Source: Ampullaceana balthica
Lineage: Eukaryota; Mollusca; Gastropoda; Lymnaeidae
Direction of reading: 5' to 3'
Assembly: GCA_944989445.1 (NCBI GenBank)
Contig: CALYLW010001101.1
Span: forward strand, 1 to 64,000
DNA length: 64,000 nt
The translations under genes and the position numbers were made by a program. The notes beneath the pieces were generated by a model that saw nothing but the letters and a program-made list of their open reading frames with translations, was not told the origin of the DNA and made no database searches. This document shows positions 12,799 to 25,267 of the stretch, one piece after another. Each line of letters starts with the position of its first letter. The first letter of the stretch is position 1.

Positions 12799-12860
12799 TT
12801 AACTCTTTTTCTCCGGAACAACGCTCCTATCGTTGATTTTAAAATGGCGTTTTGGACGTG
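12799..12860 (+). other. Candidate left end of the piggyBac element
   Basis: TTAA followed by CTCTTTTTCTCCGGAACA lies about 250 bp upstream of the piggyBac start codon. TTAA plus a C/T-rich start is what piggyBac ends look like. A matching right end was not found, so this is a weak assignment. Confidence 0.3.
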
Positions 12861-13600
12861 CCGTTGATCCATTAAATTCACTTTTGTTTCATTTCTTTTG
12901 TGAATTATAGATTTTAAAAGGTTTTTATGTAATATAGAATGATTTCCCTTGAATAATAAAGTAAGACTTCCTTATTTCAACGTGTTTACACCGCGAACAG
13001 AGCGTTTCAAGCACTTGTTATTTTATTCTTGTTAACGTTTGATTATAAACATGGATACTCAGCCCGGATCATCTGGTGATCAATCCAAAAAATGTGTTAA
13101 GTACTACACTGATGACCATGTGAGAAATATTGTATACGACGATGAATCAGATAGTGACTTTAGACTCTCTGATGAAGAAAGTGATTCCGATACTATCAAC
13201 AGTATTAGTTGTAGCGAAGCCGAAAGTGACGTTGAAAATTCATAAGCTGATGAACCAGCCCCGCCCCCAGCTAAAGTGCCTCGTAGACGAGTATGTAGAC
13301 AAATGTAGCTTCAACGCTGAACTTGGCACTAAAACAGAGTGCAACTTTAGATGTTTTACCAAAGAGAAAAACACAGGGGTAAATTTCAACCTTGTGACAT
13401 GCCAATCAAGTGAAATGGACTGCTTTCGAACACTTCTGGATGCAGAAGTTATCGATAACCTTGTAGTGTCAATAAATGAGTATGTTGCTTATAGGATACA
13501 ATTAAACACTCCAGCATGAAAACGGTATATTTTTAAAGAAATTTTCTTGCAGTGACAACAATGATGGGGATGAGCACTCGTCCATTTATTCGTGATTATT

Positions 13601-14878
13601 GGTCCTCACATCAGTGACTGTATACACCCTGGTATTCATTGGTCCTCACATCAGGGACTGTATACACCCTGGTATTCATTGGTCCTCACATCAGGGACTG
13701 TATACACCCTGGTATTCATTGGTCCTCACATCAGGGACTGTATACACCCTGGTATTCATTGGTCCTCACATCAGGGACTGTATACACCCTGGTATTCATT
13801 GGTCCTCACATCAGGGACTGTATACACCCTGGTATTCATTGGTCCTCACATCAGGGACTGTATACACCCTGGTATTCATTGGTCCTCACATCAGGGACTG
13901 TATACACCCTGGTATTCATTGGTCCTCACATCAGGGACTGTATACACCCTGGTATTCATTGGTCCTCACATCAGGGACTGTATACACCCTGGTATTCATT
14001 GGTCCTCACATCAGGGACTGTATACACCCTGGTATTCATTGGTCCTCACATCAGGGACTGTATACACCCTGGTATTCATTGGTCCTCACATCAGGGACTG
14101 TATACACCCTGGTATTCATTGGTCCTCACATCAGGGACTGTATACACCCTGGTATTCATTGGTCCTCACATCAGGGACTGTATACACCCTGGTATTCATT
14201 GGTCCTCACATCAGGGACTGTATACACCCTGGTATTCATTGGTCCTCACATCAGGGACTGTATACACCCTGGTATTCATTGGTCCTCACATCAGGGACTG
14301 TATACACCCTGGTATTCATTGGTCCTCACATCAGGGACTGTATACATCCTGGCATTCATTGGTCCTCACATCAGAGACTGTATACACCCTGGTATTCATT
14401 GGTCCTCACATCAGTGACTGTATACACCCTGGTATTCATTGGTCCTCACATCAGAGACTGTATACACCCTGGTATTCATTGGTCCTCACATCAGGGACTG
14501 TATACATCCTGGTATTCATTGGTCCTCACATCAGGGACTGTATACACCCTGGTATTCATTGGTCCTCACATCAGGGACTGTATATACCGTGGTATTCATT
14601 GGTCCTCACATCAGAGACTGTATACACCCTGGTATTCATTGGTCCTCACATCAGAGACTGTATACATCCTGGTATTCATTGGTCCTCACATCAGGGACTG
14701 TATACACCCTGGTATTCATTGGTCCTCACATCAGGGACTGTATACACCCTGGTATTCATTGGTCCTCACATCAGGGACTGTATACACCCTGGTATTCATT
14801 GGTCCTCACATCAGTGACTGTATACACCCTGGTATTCATTGGTCCTCACATCAGGGCCTGTATACACCCTGGTATTCA
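13601..14878 (+). repeat. 40-bp minisatellite, 32 copies, inside the piggyBac ORF
   Basis: Unit GGTCCTCACATCAGGGACTG plus TATACACCCTGGTATTCATT. About the first 18 units are identical apart from a T in the first; the later ones carry scattered substitutions (catcctgg, cagagact, cagtgact, one tataccgt). Because 40 is not a multiple of three and no frame contains a stop, long ORFs appear in all three plus frames. They are artefacts of the array. The unit begins inside the DYWS codons and ends in the YTPWYS codons of the transposase. Confidence 0.95.
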
Positions 14879-14905
14879 AACATGTTTCAATGGAACGTTT
14901 TGAAG

Positions 14906-14965
14906 CATTGCACCACTCATTGTACCACTCATTGTACCACTCATCGTACCACTCATTGTACCACT
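14906..14965 (+). repeat. 12-bp tandem repeat, 5 copies, in the piggyBac ORF
   Basis: CATTGTACCACT repeated five times with two single-base variants, giving His-Cys-Thr-Thr runs. It lies 28 bp after the 40-bp array, in the part of the transposase just after YTPWYSNMF. Confidence 0.9.
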
Positions 14966-16033
14966 CATTCCTTCATGCCTCTGAGGTTGGTGCAGATAAC
15001 AAATGCTAAAATTGAACCATTTATCAATTCATTGATAGTAAACTTCACTAAAGCCTTCACACCACCTCAGCAGCTGTCCATCGATGAGATGATAGTAGGT
15101 TTTAAAGGAAGGTGAGCTTACAAACAGTATAACCAAAGTAAGCAACACAAATATCGCATCAAGTGCTTTGGGCTTGTTGACAGTGTAACGGGATATATTT
15201 GTAATATCCTTACATATTATGGCTCCAACATCTCATAACAATCGGTCTTTTGATAAAGACGGTGGCATGGCCATAAAAGTTTTTGGAACCCTACTCGGAA
15301 GAATAAGCGGTGGATCGCATATCTTCGCCGATAGGTGGTATACAACTAAAGCATTGTTGGACTACCTTCAGAAGGAACAGTTTTACTACACTGGAACTGT
15401 GCAATGCAACTGAGTAGGTTTTCGAAAAGAAATTAAAAATATAAAAATTATTCCACATATGGATTCAAAATATTGGGTACACAACGACAGGTCATTGATG
15501 TGTTTGGCATTTAAAGACAAAAAAAGCCAAAAAAAACCTGTTATTGTTGTTTCCAGTAAAACAGTCGCAGAGGATGTGCCGGCTAAGCGTGCCATGAAAC
15601 CCAGAGTTGTCAATAAATACAACTGGTACATAAATGGTTGCGACCGTTACTATGGGTTACTATGGCCAGCACAACCGGAAATTAAAAAAGTGGTGGAAAG
15701 AGCTTTTTTTCTGTACCATAGAGATATGCACTGTTAATGCTTTCATTACACAAGCTGACAAGGCGGGAAGATCCAAGAAAGAAAATGACTTTGAGAAAAT
15801 TCAAGCTGCAGCTTGTGTACCAGCTCATGGAATATGCCGTAACCATTATTCCAGAGGAAGAAAAAACGAAAGTTCTCGACCTGGCCGAGAACCTCCCTGT
15901 GCCATTGAAAGGCATATTGGAGAAAAACATGTGCCCGTCAAATCCAAAAAGGACAGAGTTTGCAAGCACAGTGCAAACTGTCTATGTAAGCTCTGGCTTT
16001 GAATCAAATCGCACATTCACATTGACTGTTTGA

Positions 16034-16597
16034 AGCATACCACAGCTGAACCATGTACATACATTTCACTATAATTGTGATTGTGATATATTTTACATTT
16101 GATGTGAAAAATAATATATAAATTAATTTTTTTTAAAACAATTTCTAATTGAAACATACAATTTCCTCTTTCCATGTGAAAAAAGTTATTTGTTTACGCA
16201 ATATTTTCTTCTGAAAGTGACAATGGATATTGAGCTCTGGTGTTGTATTTTAATACCTTTTAAGTGTGAATTTATTACTATGTATATGTACATATGTATG
16301 TAGCCTAGTAAAATACTTTTGTTATTCATTTTTGATTAAAAATGTCACTTTTGCGTGACTTTGAATAACCTTTTGGAACAAATTTGGTGAGGTTTTTTTT
16401 ATTTTCATTTTTTATCTTCCCTAACACAAAACAATAATATTTAACAAAACTTAAAACAAGAAACTATGTTAACATTAAAGGGCATCCTTTTCCCTTTAAT
16501 TTCAAACTATAAATATCATAAATTGATTATAGATATAAAAGGTTATAATGCTTGCAAGACAGCATGTTAGGGTGTTACAAAATTTTAAGAAAGATAT
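16034..16597. other. 3' flank of the piggyBac remnant
   Basis: AT-rich. It holds an inverted ATTAAAGGG...CCCTTTAAT pair near 16475-16501. No convincing piggyBac right end was found. Confidence 0.4.
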
Positions 16598-17470
16598 ATA
16601 ATAATAATAATAATAATAATAAATTGATTATTTATATAGCGCTGTATCCCAATAAGGAACTGGGCTCACAGCGCTTTACATGAAAGAAATAACATACTTA
16701 TAAGTATTAAATTAACTTTCATATCACAACAAACACACAAAATTACAATACATTATACATAAGCTACGTTAATCATTTACAAGAAATGTTGTTTCATCAA
16801 TTTTAAAAATAAATTTTGAAAAGATGTGTCTTAAGTGCAGTCTTGAAGGACTTGGTTGTTTGAATACTACGTATGTGTAATGGTAGAGAATTCCATTGTT
16901 TGGCTGCACAAAAAGAGAACGACCTTTCACCAAACGTTTTGGTGCGTGTCGTAGGAACAGAGAGAACGCGTGTGTCTGCAGAAGATCTTAGCTTGCGAGT
17001 GGGTGAGTAGACCGACAAAAGTTCAGTAAGATACGATGGGCATGAGTCCGAAAAGAAATTGTGACAGAGAACGGCCAGTTTGTAATCAATACGGGCTTGT
17101 ATAGGCAGCCAATGAAGTGAGCGAAGAAGTGGAGTAACATGGTCATGTTTTTTTGCCTTGAGCACCAGTCTGGCAGCTGAATTTTGAACTTTCTGTAGTT
17201 TTTCAATGCATTGTTTTGGCACACCTGACAGAAGAGAATTGCAGTAATCCATACGAGCCAGTACAAGAGCACAGACAAGTGTTTTTGTGGCACTAACTGT
17301 TAAGTAATGACGGATTGAGCTGATCTGACGAATGGCAGTGTAGGCAGAGCGACAGATGTGATTGATGAAGTTGTTAATAGACATGTTGTCAGAAATAATG
17401 TAGCCAAGATTCCTAGTCGATGTTGTGAACAGAATATCCGAACTGGATATATCCGTCAGAATGAGAAAAA
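16598..17470 (-). mobile_element. CR1/L2-like LINE, 5'-truncated
   Basis: On the minus strand an open frame (about 17460-16803) reads RNLGYIISDNMSI, RQISSIRHYLTVSATKTL, LARMDYCNSLLSGVP, LQKVQNSAARLV, LHWLPIQARIDYKL and FGERSFSFCAAKQWNSLP, which is the region after the reverse-transcriptase catalytic core of CR1/L2-type LINEs. The polymerase core and endonuclease are absent, so this is a 5'-truncated copy. Downstream (16622-16680) a short UTR with an AGCGCTgt...ACAGCGCT inverted motif leads into an (ATA)n tail at 16598-16621, a typical 3' end for this group. The frame remains open to the stop at 16803, so the copy is fairly young. It lies just 3' of the piggyBac remnant. Confidence 0.8.
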
Positions 17471-17639
17471 TAATTCCGGTAATGTCCCCTGTTTGAATGA
17501 CCCCAGAGTAGGTAAAAGGTATCATTCCCTTTTTCTGATCTAAATATTCAAAAATTTGCTCTTCTAAAATAATTTTTTTTGAAAAAAATAAAGTACGAAG
17601 AATCATATCATTAACCAAATATCATAGTTCATAAAAAAA

Positions 17640-18817
17640 TGTTTTAAAAAATGAGGTTAAATTCATACAAACTTAAATACATTTAAACCGTTTATTTTTA
17701 TTTATTTTAAAGCTTCACTTTAAAAATCAATATCAATGTAAAACTGCAAAGATGAGTGTTTAATTTCTAGACTAAATAAGACCTGAACAGCACCCAAATG
17801 AAACGCTGAGTCTAAACGCCAGTGACGACAGAAATCGTCATGACAGCAATGACAAGCAAAGAAATAATCGGTCTAACGAATTCGTAGAGGCAAGACCGGA
17901 GGAACTGAAGAACAAAAAGATTTTACTTCCACTATTATTTGGTAAAAGAGTTCGTTTTCTAAACATTAATGGTCGAAAGAAAATGAAATCTCTTAACGAT
18001 AATGTAGATTATAGGGACAACACTACACATATATATATATATATATATATGTATACTTATCTCAGCGTGTTCAAAATCCTCTTAACGACATCCAAGCCAT
18101 AATTTTCGAACGTGTGGACGCGACTTTAGTGCAAATATTGGTCTCAAAAGCCATCAAAGGAAACACCAAGCTACCACAGTACATAGCTAAGCTAAAGAGA
18201 ATAGTCCTCGATGCTCACGAGGACAAACAGCGTATGTTGATCTAATTTCGTATGTTTGAAAGACGCATAGTTTTAAATTCTATTTATATGATAAAAAAGA
18301 CCTTCCTTTTAGTATAATACTTTCAGCAGAAACGTGCTTGTCCGTTGAATCCTCAGGATCTTCTTAGTAATCTATGTGACGCTCAATTTTTCACATTGCA
18401 TTTCTCAAGGCATTTACAGTTTTAAGCTACATTGTTTATCATCGACCTTGTCAAAGGCAACAGAGATATGAAATGGATCATCCACTGAATCAATCTTAAC
18501 ATATCGATACAAGAATGTCAGATATTGTTCATTTGCAACATTATGAATACCACAGGCAAACAATTTAGATGTTTTATATTAGTACACCAAAATTATCAGC
18601 CTATGTAACACTCAAATTTAAAGATACAAATATTATAACTTTAAACTTTTTAAATCTACTGAATGCTCATTTTTCAAATATACGTGAAAAGACTTCTCTA
18701 TTTATTCACTAAGAAATCATATCTTTGGGGAGACTATTGTCCACAACCTTCATTTCAATATATACGCAGGTAAGCGTCTTGAAAACACAATGATTGACAA
18801 CACAAACTGGAAGAAGA
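17640..18817. other. Non-coding stretch 3' of gene 1
   Basis: AT-rich, with a TA microsatellite at about 18028-18051. No further coding exon was recognised. Confidence 0.5.
18701..18706 (-). promoter_or_regulatory. Candidate polyadenylation signal for gene 1
   Basis: AATAAA on the minus strand (context AGTGAATAAATAG), about 112 bp after the gene 1 stop codon. Confidence 0.45.
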
Positions 18818-20241
18818 TTATTTTACACTGTTTTCACTACCTGTTGATAAATCACTGTTTCTGTTTCTTTTCTCTAACTCGAAGTATATAGATTCAGGGC
18901 TGTTTGAAGCAATCATTTGGTCACTATCCTCAGAGGACAGACATCGTGACTGATCAGACCCCATTGGAACTTTTAGACTACCATAAATGTTGTGTTCACC
19001 TTTAATCCTTTCCCCTAATTTAGAATAAACGTTCAATTCCCCATTCGCACAATTTTCTTTAAAATTTGTAATTTTATCTTGTACTATGTCATTTTTATCG
19101 CCGATATTCGTATCACTAAATTTAGCTACATCTCTGCAATGTGTACTCCGATGATTTGATTCCTGTAAACTAAATTTCCTTTTGTGTGTCGGCGAGCTAT
19201 CGTCAATGAGTTCATCAATCTGCACGACATGGTAAGGCTCGACAGCCGGCGATGTCTTGGCTGGTGCGCACGTCTTCACAAACTTTGCATCGCTGGCACC
19301 TTTCATTGTAGTTTTGCCTTGGTGTAGGTCATTACACATGCTCGCCTTTAACGCTTTTGCTTTTTTTCTGCGTGTGAAAAGCGCCACTAGCAAAACGACA
19401 ACAATAATAAACATAACAGCCAATGAAATACTGACTCCTAGGATAATACTTAAGTTGTTCCCTGTGATGTCTTCAATGTGATTGACTTCAGTAACTTGTT
19501 CTGTTGTTATGGGGTTTTCTCTATTGGTAGTAGATGGGGTTAAATTGTCTGCAGGTGATATACTTTTATTACTGCCGCATTCTTTTACAGTGTAATTAAG
19601 GTTTTCTTCATCGCTAATGACGTCACCTAAGGTATCATGGTTTAGTAGACACGTGATCTTGTAGTTAGGCTGTGTCCACGTAATGGCAACATTGTCCGCA
19701 CTACAATTGACGGAGCTGAGTATGTTAGCGCAACCGGTTTCATTAAATTGTATAATACAATAATCTATGTTCTTATGCTGATCTAGTGAGCAAATGATTT
19801 TGTTTTGGAATTGTGTGTATAAAGTACACACATATAAAGTACTAAAATAGACATAAGCATTATCATCTACGGTGGTTTCATTATCCCAATGAAGTATAGT
19901 TTTTTCAGAAGTATACTCCAATATAAAGTCACACTGACTACTTGTAGAGCAAAGACATTTGAAAAATCTGAAATAGTAAACATTTCTTTTTCAGTACCGA
20001 TGGATAGTAAAAAATAATAACTTGAAATATTTTTCAATATTAGTATAATGCATGGCAATTTCAAATTACTTGTTTAAACGTTGTGTGTTCTTTAAATAAC
20101 TTACACTTTAGCGCCCTCCATGTCGAGATGAATGTTAGTGTCTTTAACGTGAAAGCTAAGAACAATGTGATTGCTTTTCGCCTCAACATCATTCATCAAT
20201 ATTATTATTATCATTAGTCTCAGGAGATTCCAGCTCAACAT
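18818..20241 (-). CDS. Gene 1: single-pass receptor-like protein with ITAM-like tail
   Basis: Deduced as two coding exons, complement(join(18818..19967,20105..20241)), 428 aa. Exon 1 encodes a signal peptide (MLSWNLLRLMIIIILMNDVEA, cut probably after VEA, with K next) and the first strand-like segment. The intron (137 bp) has donor AAAGT|GTAAGT and acceptor TTTCAG|A. Exon 2 starts FFKCLCSTSSQC, with about ten ectodomain cysteines and several N-glycosylation sites, then a short Thr-rich stalk, a transmembrane helix (about 218-243), RRKK stop-transfer and a 180-residue tail. Tail tyrosines: EPYHVV (Y291), YSKL (Y360), YGSL (Y374), SIYFEL (Y407). Y360 and Y374 have ITAM spacing; SIYFEL fits the ITIM consensus. 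The ectodomain family is not recognised; a degenerate Ig-like fold is possible. An acceptor-like TTTCAG at 20248 just 5' of the ATG suggests an upstream 5'UTR exon that I could not place. The tail is homologous to gene 2 and the N-terminus to gene 3. Confidence 0.85.
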
Positions 20242-20250
20242 TCTTAACTG

Positions 20251-21689
20251 AAAATAATAAAGAAATTTTTAAAAAAGAATGGAAAGAGATGAAGTTACTA
20301 CATAGGAACACTAAATGAATAACTTCACACATTGCAAGGTTCATTTGAACATTTAAGATATAAAGGATATATTTATTTAAATTAATGCTTACCTTTCAAA
20401 TGTTGATTTGACATAAGTAAATCATAGTATAGATGTGTATTTTCCCCCACACATTTATTAAATATATGAAAACCCTTACGCCATCTGAAACTTGCCACAT
20501 ACAAATCCTAAAGTACCATAATACAATATTCCAATAATTTTATTCAGTAAAAGAATCTTATCATATCAACATATAAACTGCACCTTGGTTTGCGCTGTAT
20601 TTTTGTTGCTAAAGTACACAAATCCACACAAACATTCATTTCCTTAATAAATCTCCTGGATATAACCAATAATGTTTGTGTTTTAAAAAAATGAATTGCG
20701 AGAATTTTAGTTCGAACATTTAAAAATGTTCTCATGCAGACTTTATAAAAAGGAACTACCTCGTTCCTATTCAGTGCTATGCGTATTCATTCTCCAACAA
20801 GGAAGTGTTTTAGTGAACAAATAAGAACAATGATTTAGGTCTTTAAAAAACAAGATAATATCTAACAAGAGCACTGGGGCCAACAGCAATGCAGTTTATG
20901 ACTTACCCCGCACAAAATTATGTGTAATATTTGCTGTTTTCGCACAGCTGTTTATCTGTTTATCGTGTCACATGTTAAAAGCCTATTACCGTAAGTTGCT
21001 TACCTATAGAAATGGGACATTTAGTCTTATTGGTAAAATGTTAACCATAAATTTAAAATGTATATAAACATTCTGTTCGAATTTAAGTACATAATAATTA
21101 AAATTAAATAGTTTATTTATAAGCTTTTAAAAAGATTATCATTAATTATAAGATTGTAAGATTATGGCACATACAATCACACGAACCTGTTAAACTGTGT
21201 CGAAAAAACACGTCAAAATACACACCGCTATGTCCATAAATTTCGTATTCGTTAAGTACATTGAGTTCAAGACGTGCTCGATTATATGTGTTCAGTACGC
21301 GTAGAGCCTTTTAGATATTCCACTCTACTGATTTAAAATTTAGACTATATCATATGTGGCGAATATATTTTTAAAAGACATTTTGACTGAGCTCTTAACG
21401 CTGTAATTAGGTTAGTAAGAAAATAAGTCTAACGGAAGTTTCTTCTGTGTTCTGATCTCGTAAGACCGCGTGTTTAATTTCGGGTTCGCTATGGTTAACG
21501 CTTGGCATTATGTGACAATGAAATAAAGACCTACCTTCCTTTTATTTGTTCTAGGGCCCTCGATACACACAATAATAATAAATGCAGTAGGGGCAAGCAA
21601 AGCCCCACAGGCAGTAACTTCGACTAGTGTTGAATTATCAAGGTATGTGGAAGGTAGCGATAAAAATCGATAAGGGTGTGAAACTGAGG
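20251..21689. other. Region upstream of gene 1
   Basis: AT-rich sequence that should contain the gene 1 promoter and any 5'UTR exon. No TATA or initiator could be assigned with confidence, and no other gene was seen. Confidence 0.4.
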
Positions 21690-22065
21690 AATAGATTAAA
21701 TGAACTCGATTCAGATGTGGCAACGAGGTATGGAATAAATGAGCTTTATACAGGCGTGGAGATGAGGAAATGATAAAATGACCTCGATACAAAAGGAGCT
21801 GGGGTATGGAGTAAATAAGCTCGACACAGGTGTGGAGCTTAGGTCTTGAGTAAATAAGCACGATACAGGTGTGAAGCTGAGGTATGGAGTAAATAAGCAC
21901 GATACAGGTGTGAAGCTGAGGTATGGAGTAAATAAGCACGATACAGGTGTGAAGCTGATGTATGGAGTAAATAAGCACGATACAGGTGTGAAGCTGATGT
22001 ATGGAGTAAATAAGCACGATGCTGGTGTGGAGCTTAGATCTTGAGTAAATTAGCACGATACACTC
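21690..22065 (-). repeat. 39-bp degenerate minisatellite, about 10 copies
   Basis: Units around GCACGATACAGGTGTGAAGC followed by tgaggtatggagtaaataa. Copies are most similar at 21850-22010 and diverge towards the left. The 39-bp period keeps a minus-strand frame open (repeats of LHTCIVLIYSI); I treat that ORF as an artefact. Confidence 0.85.
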
Positions 22066-22069
22066 AAGT

Positions 22070-25000
22070 CTAAAAATGATTACGTTGCAGTTGGGTCTTG
22101 GCTTGTTGTGGTATCAGTAAGAGCCTTGTAACACGGCTTTGATGTACCAATTATTATTTATATCAATAACCGGTGATTTAATGCAGTTGGTGCAGGATAT
22201 CAGGCGAACATTATACTAAAAGTTGCTGAAACACGTACTGCATTTTGTGTTAGAGACATGGATGCTATTTACTTTTTTTAGTGCTCTACCTATAAAACCG
22301 GAAAAAAGTAATTCTAAATTGCGATGGTTCCATGGCGTTGCCTCTTTGTTTATATTGTAGGTTTTATATTGATCATCCCAGTTTGTAATTTGAGTGGTAC
22401 ATTTTAAACACCTTAAAACGAACACAAATTATTCTAAAGGTAAGTTATAAATTACTTTATTAAAAATTTTTGCCGTAGGGTAGTATTCTCGTAATACGAA
22501 AGACAACTAACGTGAAAAATACTGCAGTACGTTTAAGGTGCCATTAAATGGAAATACAATAATATTTAATATTATTTTCATAGATTTTTGGTTTGATTTA
22601 TGTTAACTAATATTAATTTTTTAAGCATTCAATAACAGTTATGATAACCTAAAAATAAAAAAACCCCGTTAAAATGCGGAGCTTAGAGTATGTGACATAT
22701 TTTACTTTGAAAGCTTAGCATATAACAGCAGACACAATCAATTTCTTTTTCACCGAGCTGGCTGTGATAAATGCTTAGCAAATAAACAAGTGTAACTTGT
22801 ACATTCAGCAATGGAGATAAATTCTGGAAAAAAAAAGGAAGCAACATATTTCTAAATGCTCCCCCCCCCCTTTCTACCTACCTACTATCACTCACCTCTA
22901 CCTCACCCCATATTTATCTATTTTCATATGACGATAACATCAATAAAAAAAACTCTTTGCAAATGCGTTGATGCGTTATTTTCATAAGTTTAATCTAATT
23001 GTTTTTGCGAATTGTCTATAGTTATAATTTGTTTTCTTAACTCACGCGATTTATGGCATATGTCGTGTGGTTTTTTAATGACAAGGCGTCTCGGAATAAA
23101 ATAATGCACTTAATGTTTATCCGGTCGATAGATTTTAATGTGACGAGAGGTCTAGTCAGATCGACTTTACATTTAAAAGGGAAAATGTCTGAAAAATGTC
23201 AATGAACAACATTGATTGCTGGCGATTTAAAACATAATTCTGTTACTTAACAATTGACAATTTTTAACGATTTTCCTTGCTCCGAAATTCAGCTGTCGTC
23301 GTTGATGCTAACAGAACCAGTGGCAGTAAGTCAACCACAGCACATGTTTCAATCAAGTCTATTTTTGACATTAAAGGAAAGCGGACAGCAAAATTATATC
23401 ACGACCCGGGGTCAGCCTATTGTTATTGACACACCTGGAATAGAATTGACGCATTAAAGCGTACACACATTTTTTGCTTTATCCATAGATTTTCATTATG
23501 GCTGTAGGACAAATTACAGTGACATACAAATAAATGCTATAGAAACATTTGATTTGACACCTGGTGACCTTTAATCTGTGAAGTATTTAGAACGTTAAAA
23601 TTGTATTAATGAAATTAGCTTCCTCTTGGGAAACGGTGTATTTTTCCATAAGCTATTATAGTTTCCTCTAAAACATCTGTTATAAAAGAATACATCAAAT
23701 GATTAGCAGATTTCTGGTGTAGTTTGTAAATTAAAGATAACTGAAGCAATGCATATTTCAAGCTTCATGTCAACTATAAATTTCAATCCATGCGCAAGTA
23801 TGTTTAAATAACATATAACTTATAAAACACCCCGGCCTGCGATTTACATATTTAAAGTTTAGGAAATTTTCACTATTAACTAAAAAAAAACAAAGATAAT
23901 TTTCGAGACACAGAGTCTCTTCTATATTACATGCAAATTCCAAATCACATGTTCTATTTTATACAACTTCTCACGATCACTCTTCCAATGTTTTGCCTCG
24001 TGTGTACTTTCCCAAACTCTATCTTAAATAAAATATCCTAGCTATGAAACCCTGCTCTTATCACAAATAGTCAAATTTCCTGTGAGCAAATATTCGTATT
24101 TCTCACCCTTTCTTCTCAAGCGACACATTTTATCCTTATTGAATGAATAAAATTGATTTGTTTATTGTTTTGTTTTGAGTGAAAAAAAAGAGATTTTCAT
24201 AGTAGGGTTAGGGTTAGGGTTCATTCGAAGTTTTACTACAAGTAGTTGATTCAATTAAGTAATAAATTTTTTGTCATTTGTACATGCTGTCCTTACAGAT
24301 TAAATAGAAAATTGAAATTTTATTTGAATTTGCAAATCTCAACCATACTTTGCTTTAGAATTTTATAAAATTGTATGAGTGATTAATGAATTTAATCCCG
24401 ATTCCTTTACAGAATAAAGTTCCCTTACAACCATTCTGACCGAGTTGTTTTTATATGCATTTAAGGATATGACGTACAGGAAATTTCCAGGAGCACTCAA
24501 AACATAATTTGTTTTATATAAAGGGCAGCAACATTTTATGCCTATCATTTTCCATTCTTCATACCAGTTACCTCCCATGTACAGTTTATAACCATTACTT
24601 TTTCCACCAGATAAATTGGGCATGTAAAAAAAAAGATATCATTATTCTTACGTAAAGAACACGCAGTTTAAGTAATTTTTTGCTATAAAATACTGTACTT
24701 AAAACTGTACCAGCTAATTGATGTATTTAAAATTTATATTCCATTTGATCAGAGGTCACTAAAATATTGCTCACGGGCCAGACCCGAGCCACCTAACCTA
24801 CTTGCATAAATTGTTGTGCTCTTCAGTAGTTTTCATTTATAATAAAACAAATTTTAAATATGATGTTTGGAATACTATTAGATTAATTTATAAATCCGTG
24901 CACATGATAATAAGATGAAAGATATAGGAAAATATATTACTGATGATAACCTCATCAAATATTTCATCATGGAAGCATCAAATGACTTTTGTCTCGAGAA

Positions 25001-25255
25001 AGCTGATTTGTTTGGAAGTCAGCTTTCAACAAGTTCAGTTTTGTGTATGAGTTGGCGCTGATGGTGTGCTTAGAATACGTGATAGTTATATAGGAGCTTC
25101 TTATATATAGCTATCTTTTGGCTAACGTAACATTATTCTCTGATGCCTTTTTTAAGTTAAGAAATAGTTTGTCTGTTTTCGTTTTGCACGAATAAAAAAA
25201 AATAGTTTGTTGTATTTTACCCCTAGGAATTTTCTTGGGTTTTCTAGTATTATAT
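22070..25255. other. AT-rich non-coding stretch
   Basis: No supported gene. It contains three telomere-type TTAGGG units at about 24204-24221 and a C-run at 22861-22870. A minus-strand open frame at 24623-24363 (86 aa, with a CCC and a GNWYEEWK motif) has protein-like composition. It lacks a clear acceptor and matches nothing I know, so it is left as a weak candidate only. Confidence 0.4.
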
Positions 25256-25267
25256 AAACCATTATAA

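Larger units (their letters stand above)
13051..16033 (+). pseudogene. piggyBac (PGBD-like) transposase, broken by tandem amplifications
   Basis: The start is ATG at 13051, then an acidic N-terminus (YDDESDSDFRLSDEESDSD). After a frameshift near 13240 the frame reads CFTKEKNTGVNFNL and LDAEVIDNLVVSINEY, typical of the piggyBac N-terminal region, then MGMSTRPFIRDYWS at about 13590. At that point a 32-copy 40-bp minisatellite intervenes. The core resumes with YTPWYSNMF, then FTPPQQLSIDEMIVGFKGR (first catalytic Asp, about 15085), then HIFADRWYTTKALLDYL (second Asp, about 15330). After a stop near 15410 it continues WYINGCDRYYG (third Asp region, about 15640), KWWKELFF and a Cys-containing tail near 15960-16010. 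At least three frame breaks or stops plus the minisatellite make it non-functional. Confidence 0.85.

Noticed and set aside
13592..15115. Long plus-strand ORFs of 507, 392 and 272 aa
   Set aside because: They are produced by the 40-bp repeat rotating through three stop-free frames; only the flanking parts are transposase sequence.
15955..16033. Separate small gene after the piggyBac remnant
   Set aside because: The open frames are alternative frames of the transposase Cys-containing tail.
22216..22425. Minus-strand ORF beginning RCLKCTTQ, superficially like the KCLC start of the receptor domain
   Set aside because: A stop sits two codons upstream with no acceptor between, the remaining cysteine pattern does not match, and no TM exon follows.
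24204..24221. TTAGGG units as a sign of a telomere
   Set aside because: Only three units inside ordinary sequence; the longer array at 33.8 kb is internal to a MITE.
24363..24623. 86-aa minus-strand ORF with Trp/Cys-rich segment
   Set aside because: No acceptor, no donor and no recognisable family; kept only as a remark in the gene-free stretch.
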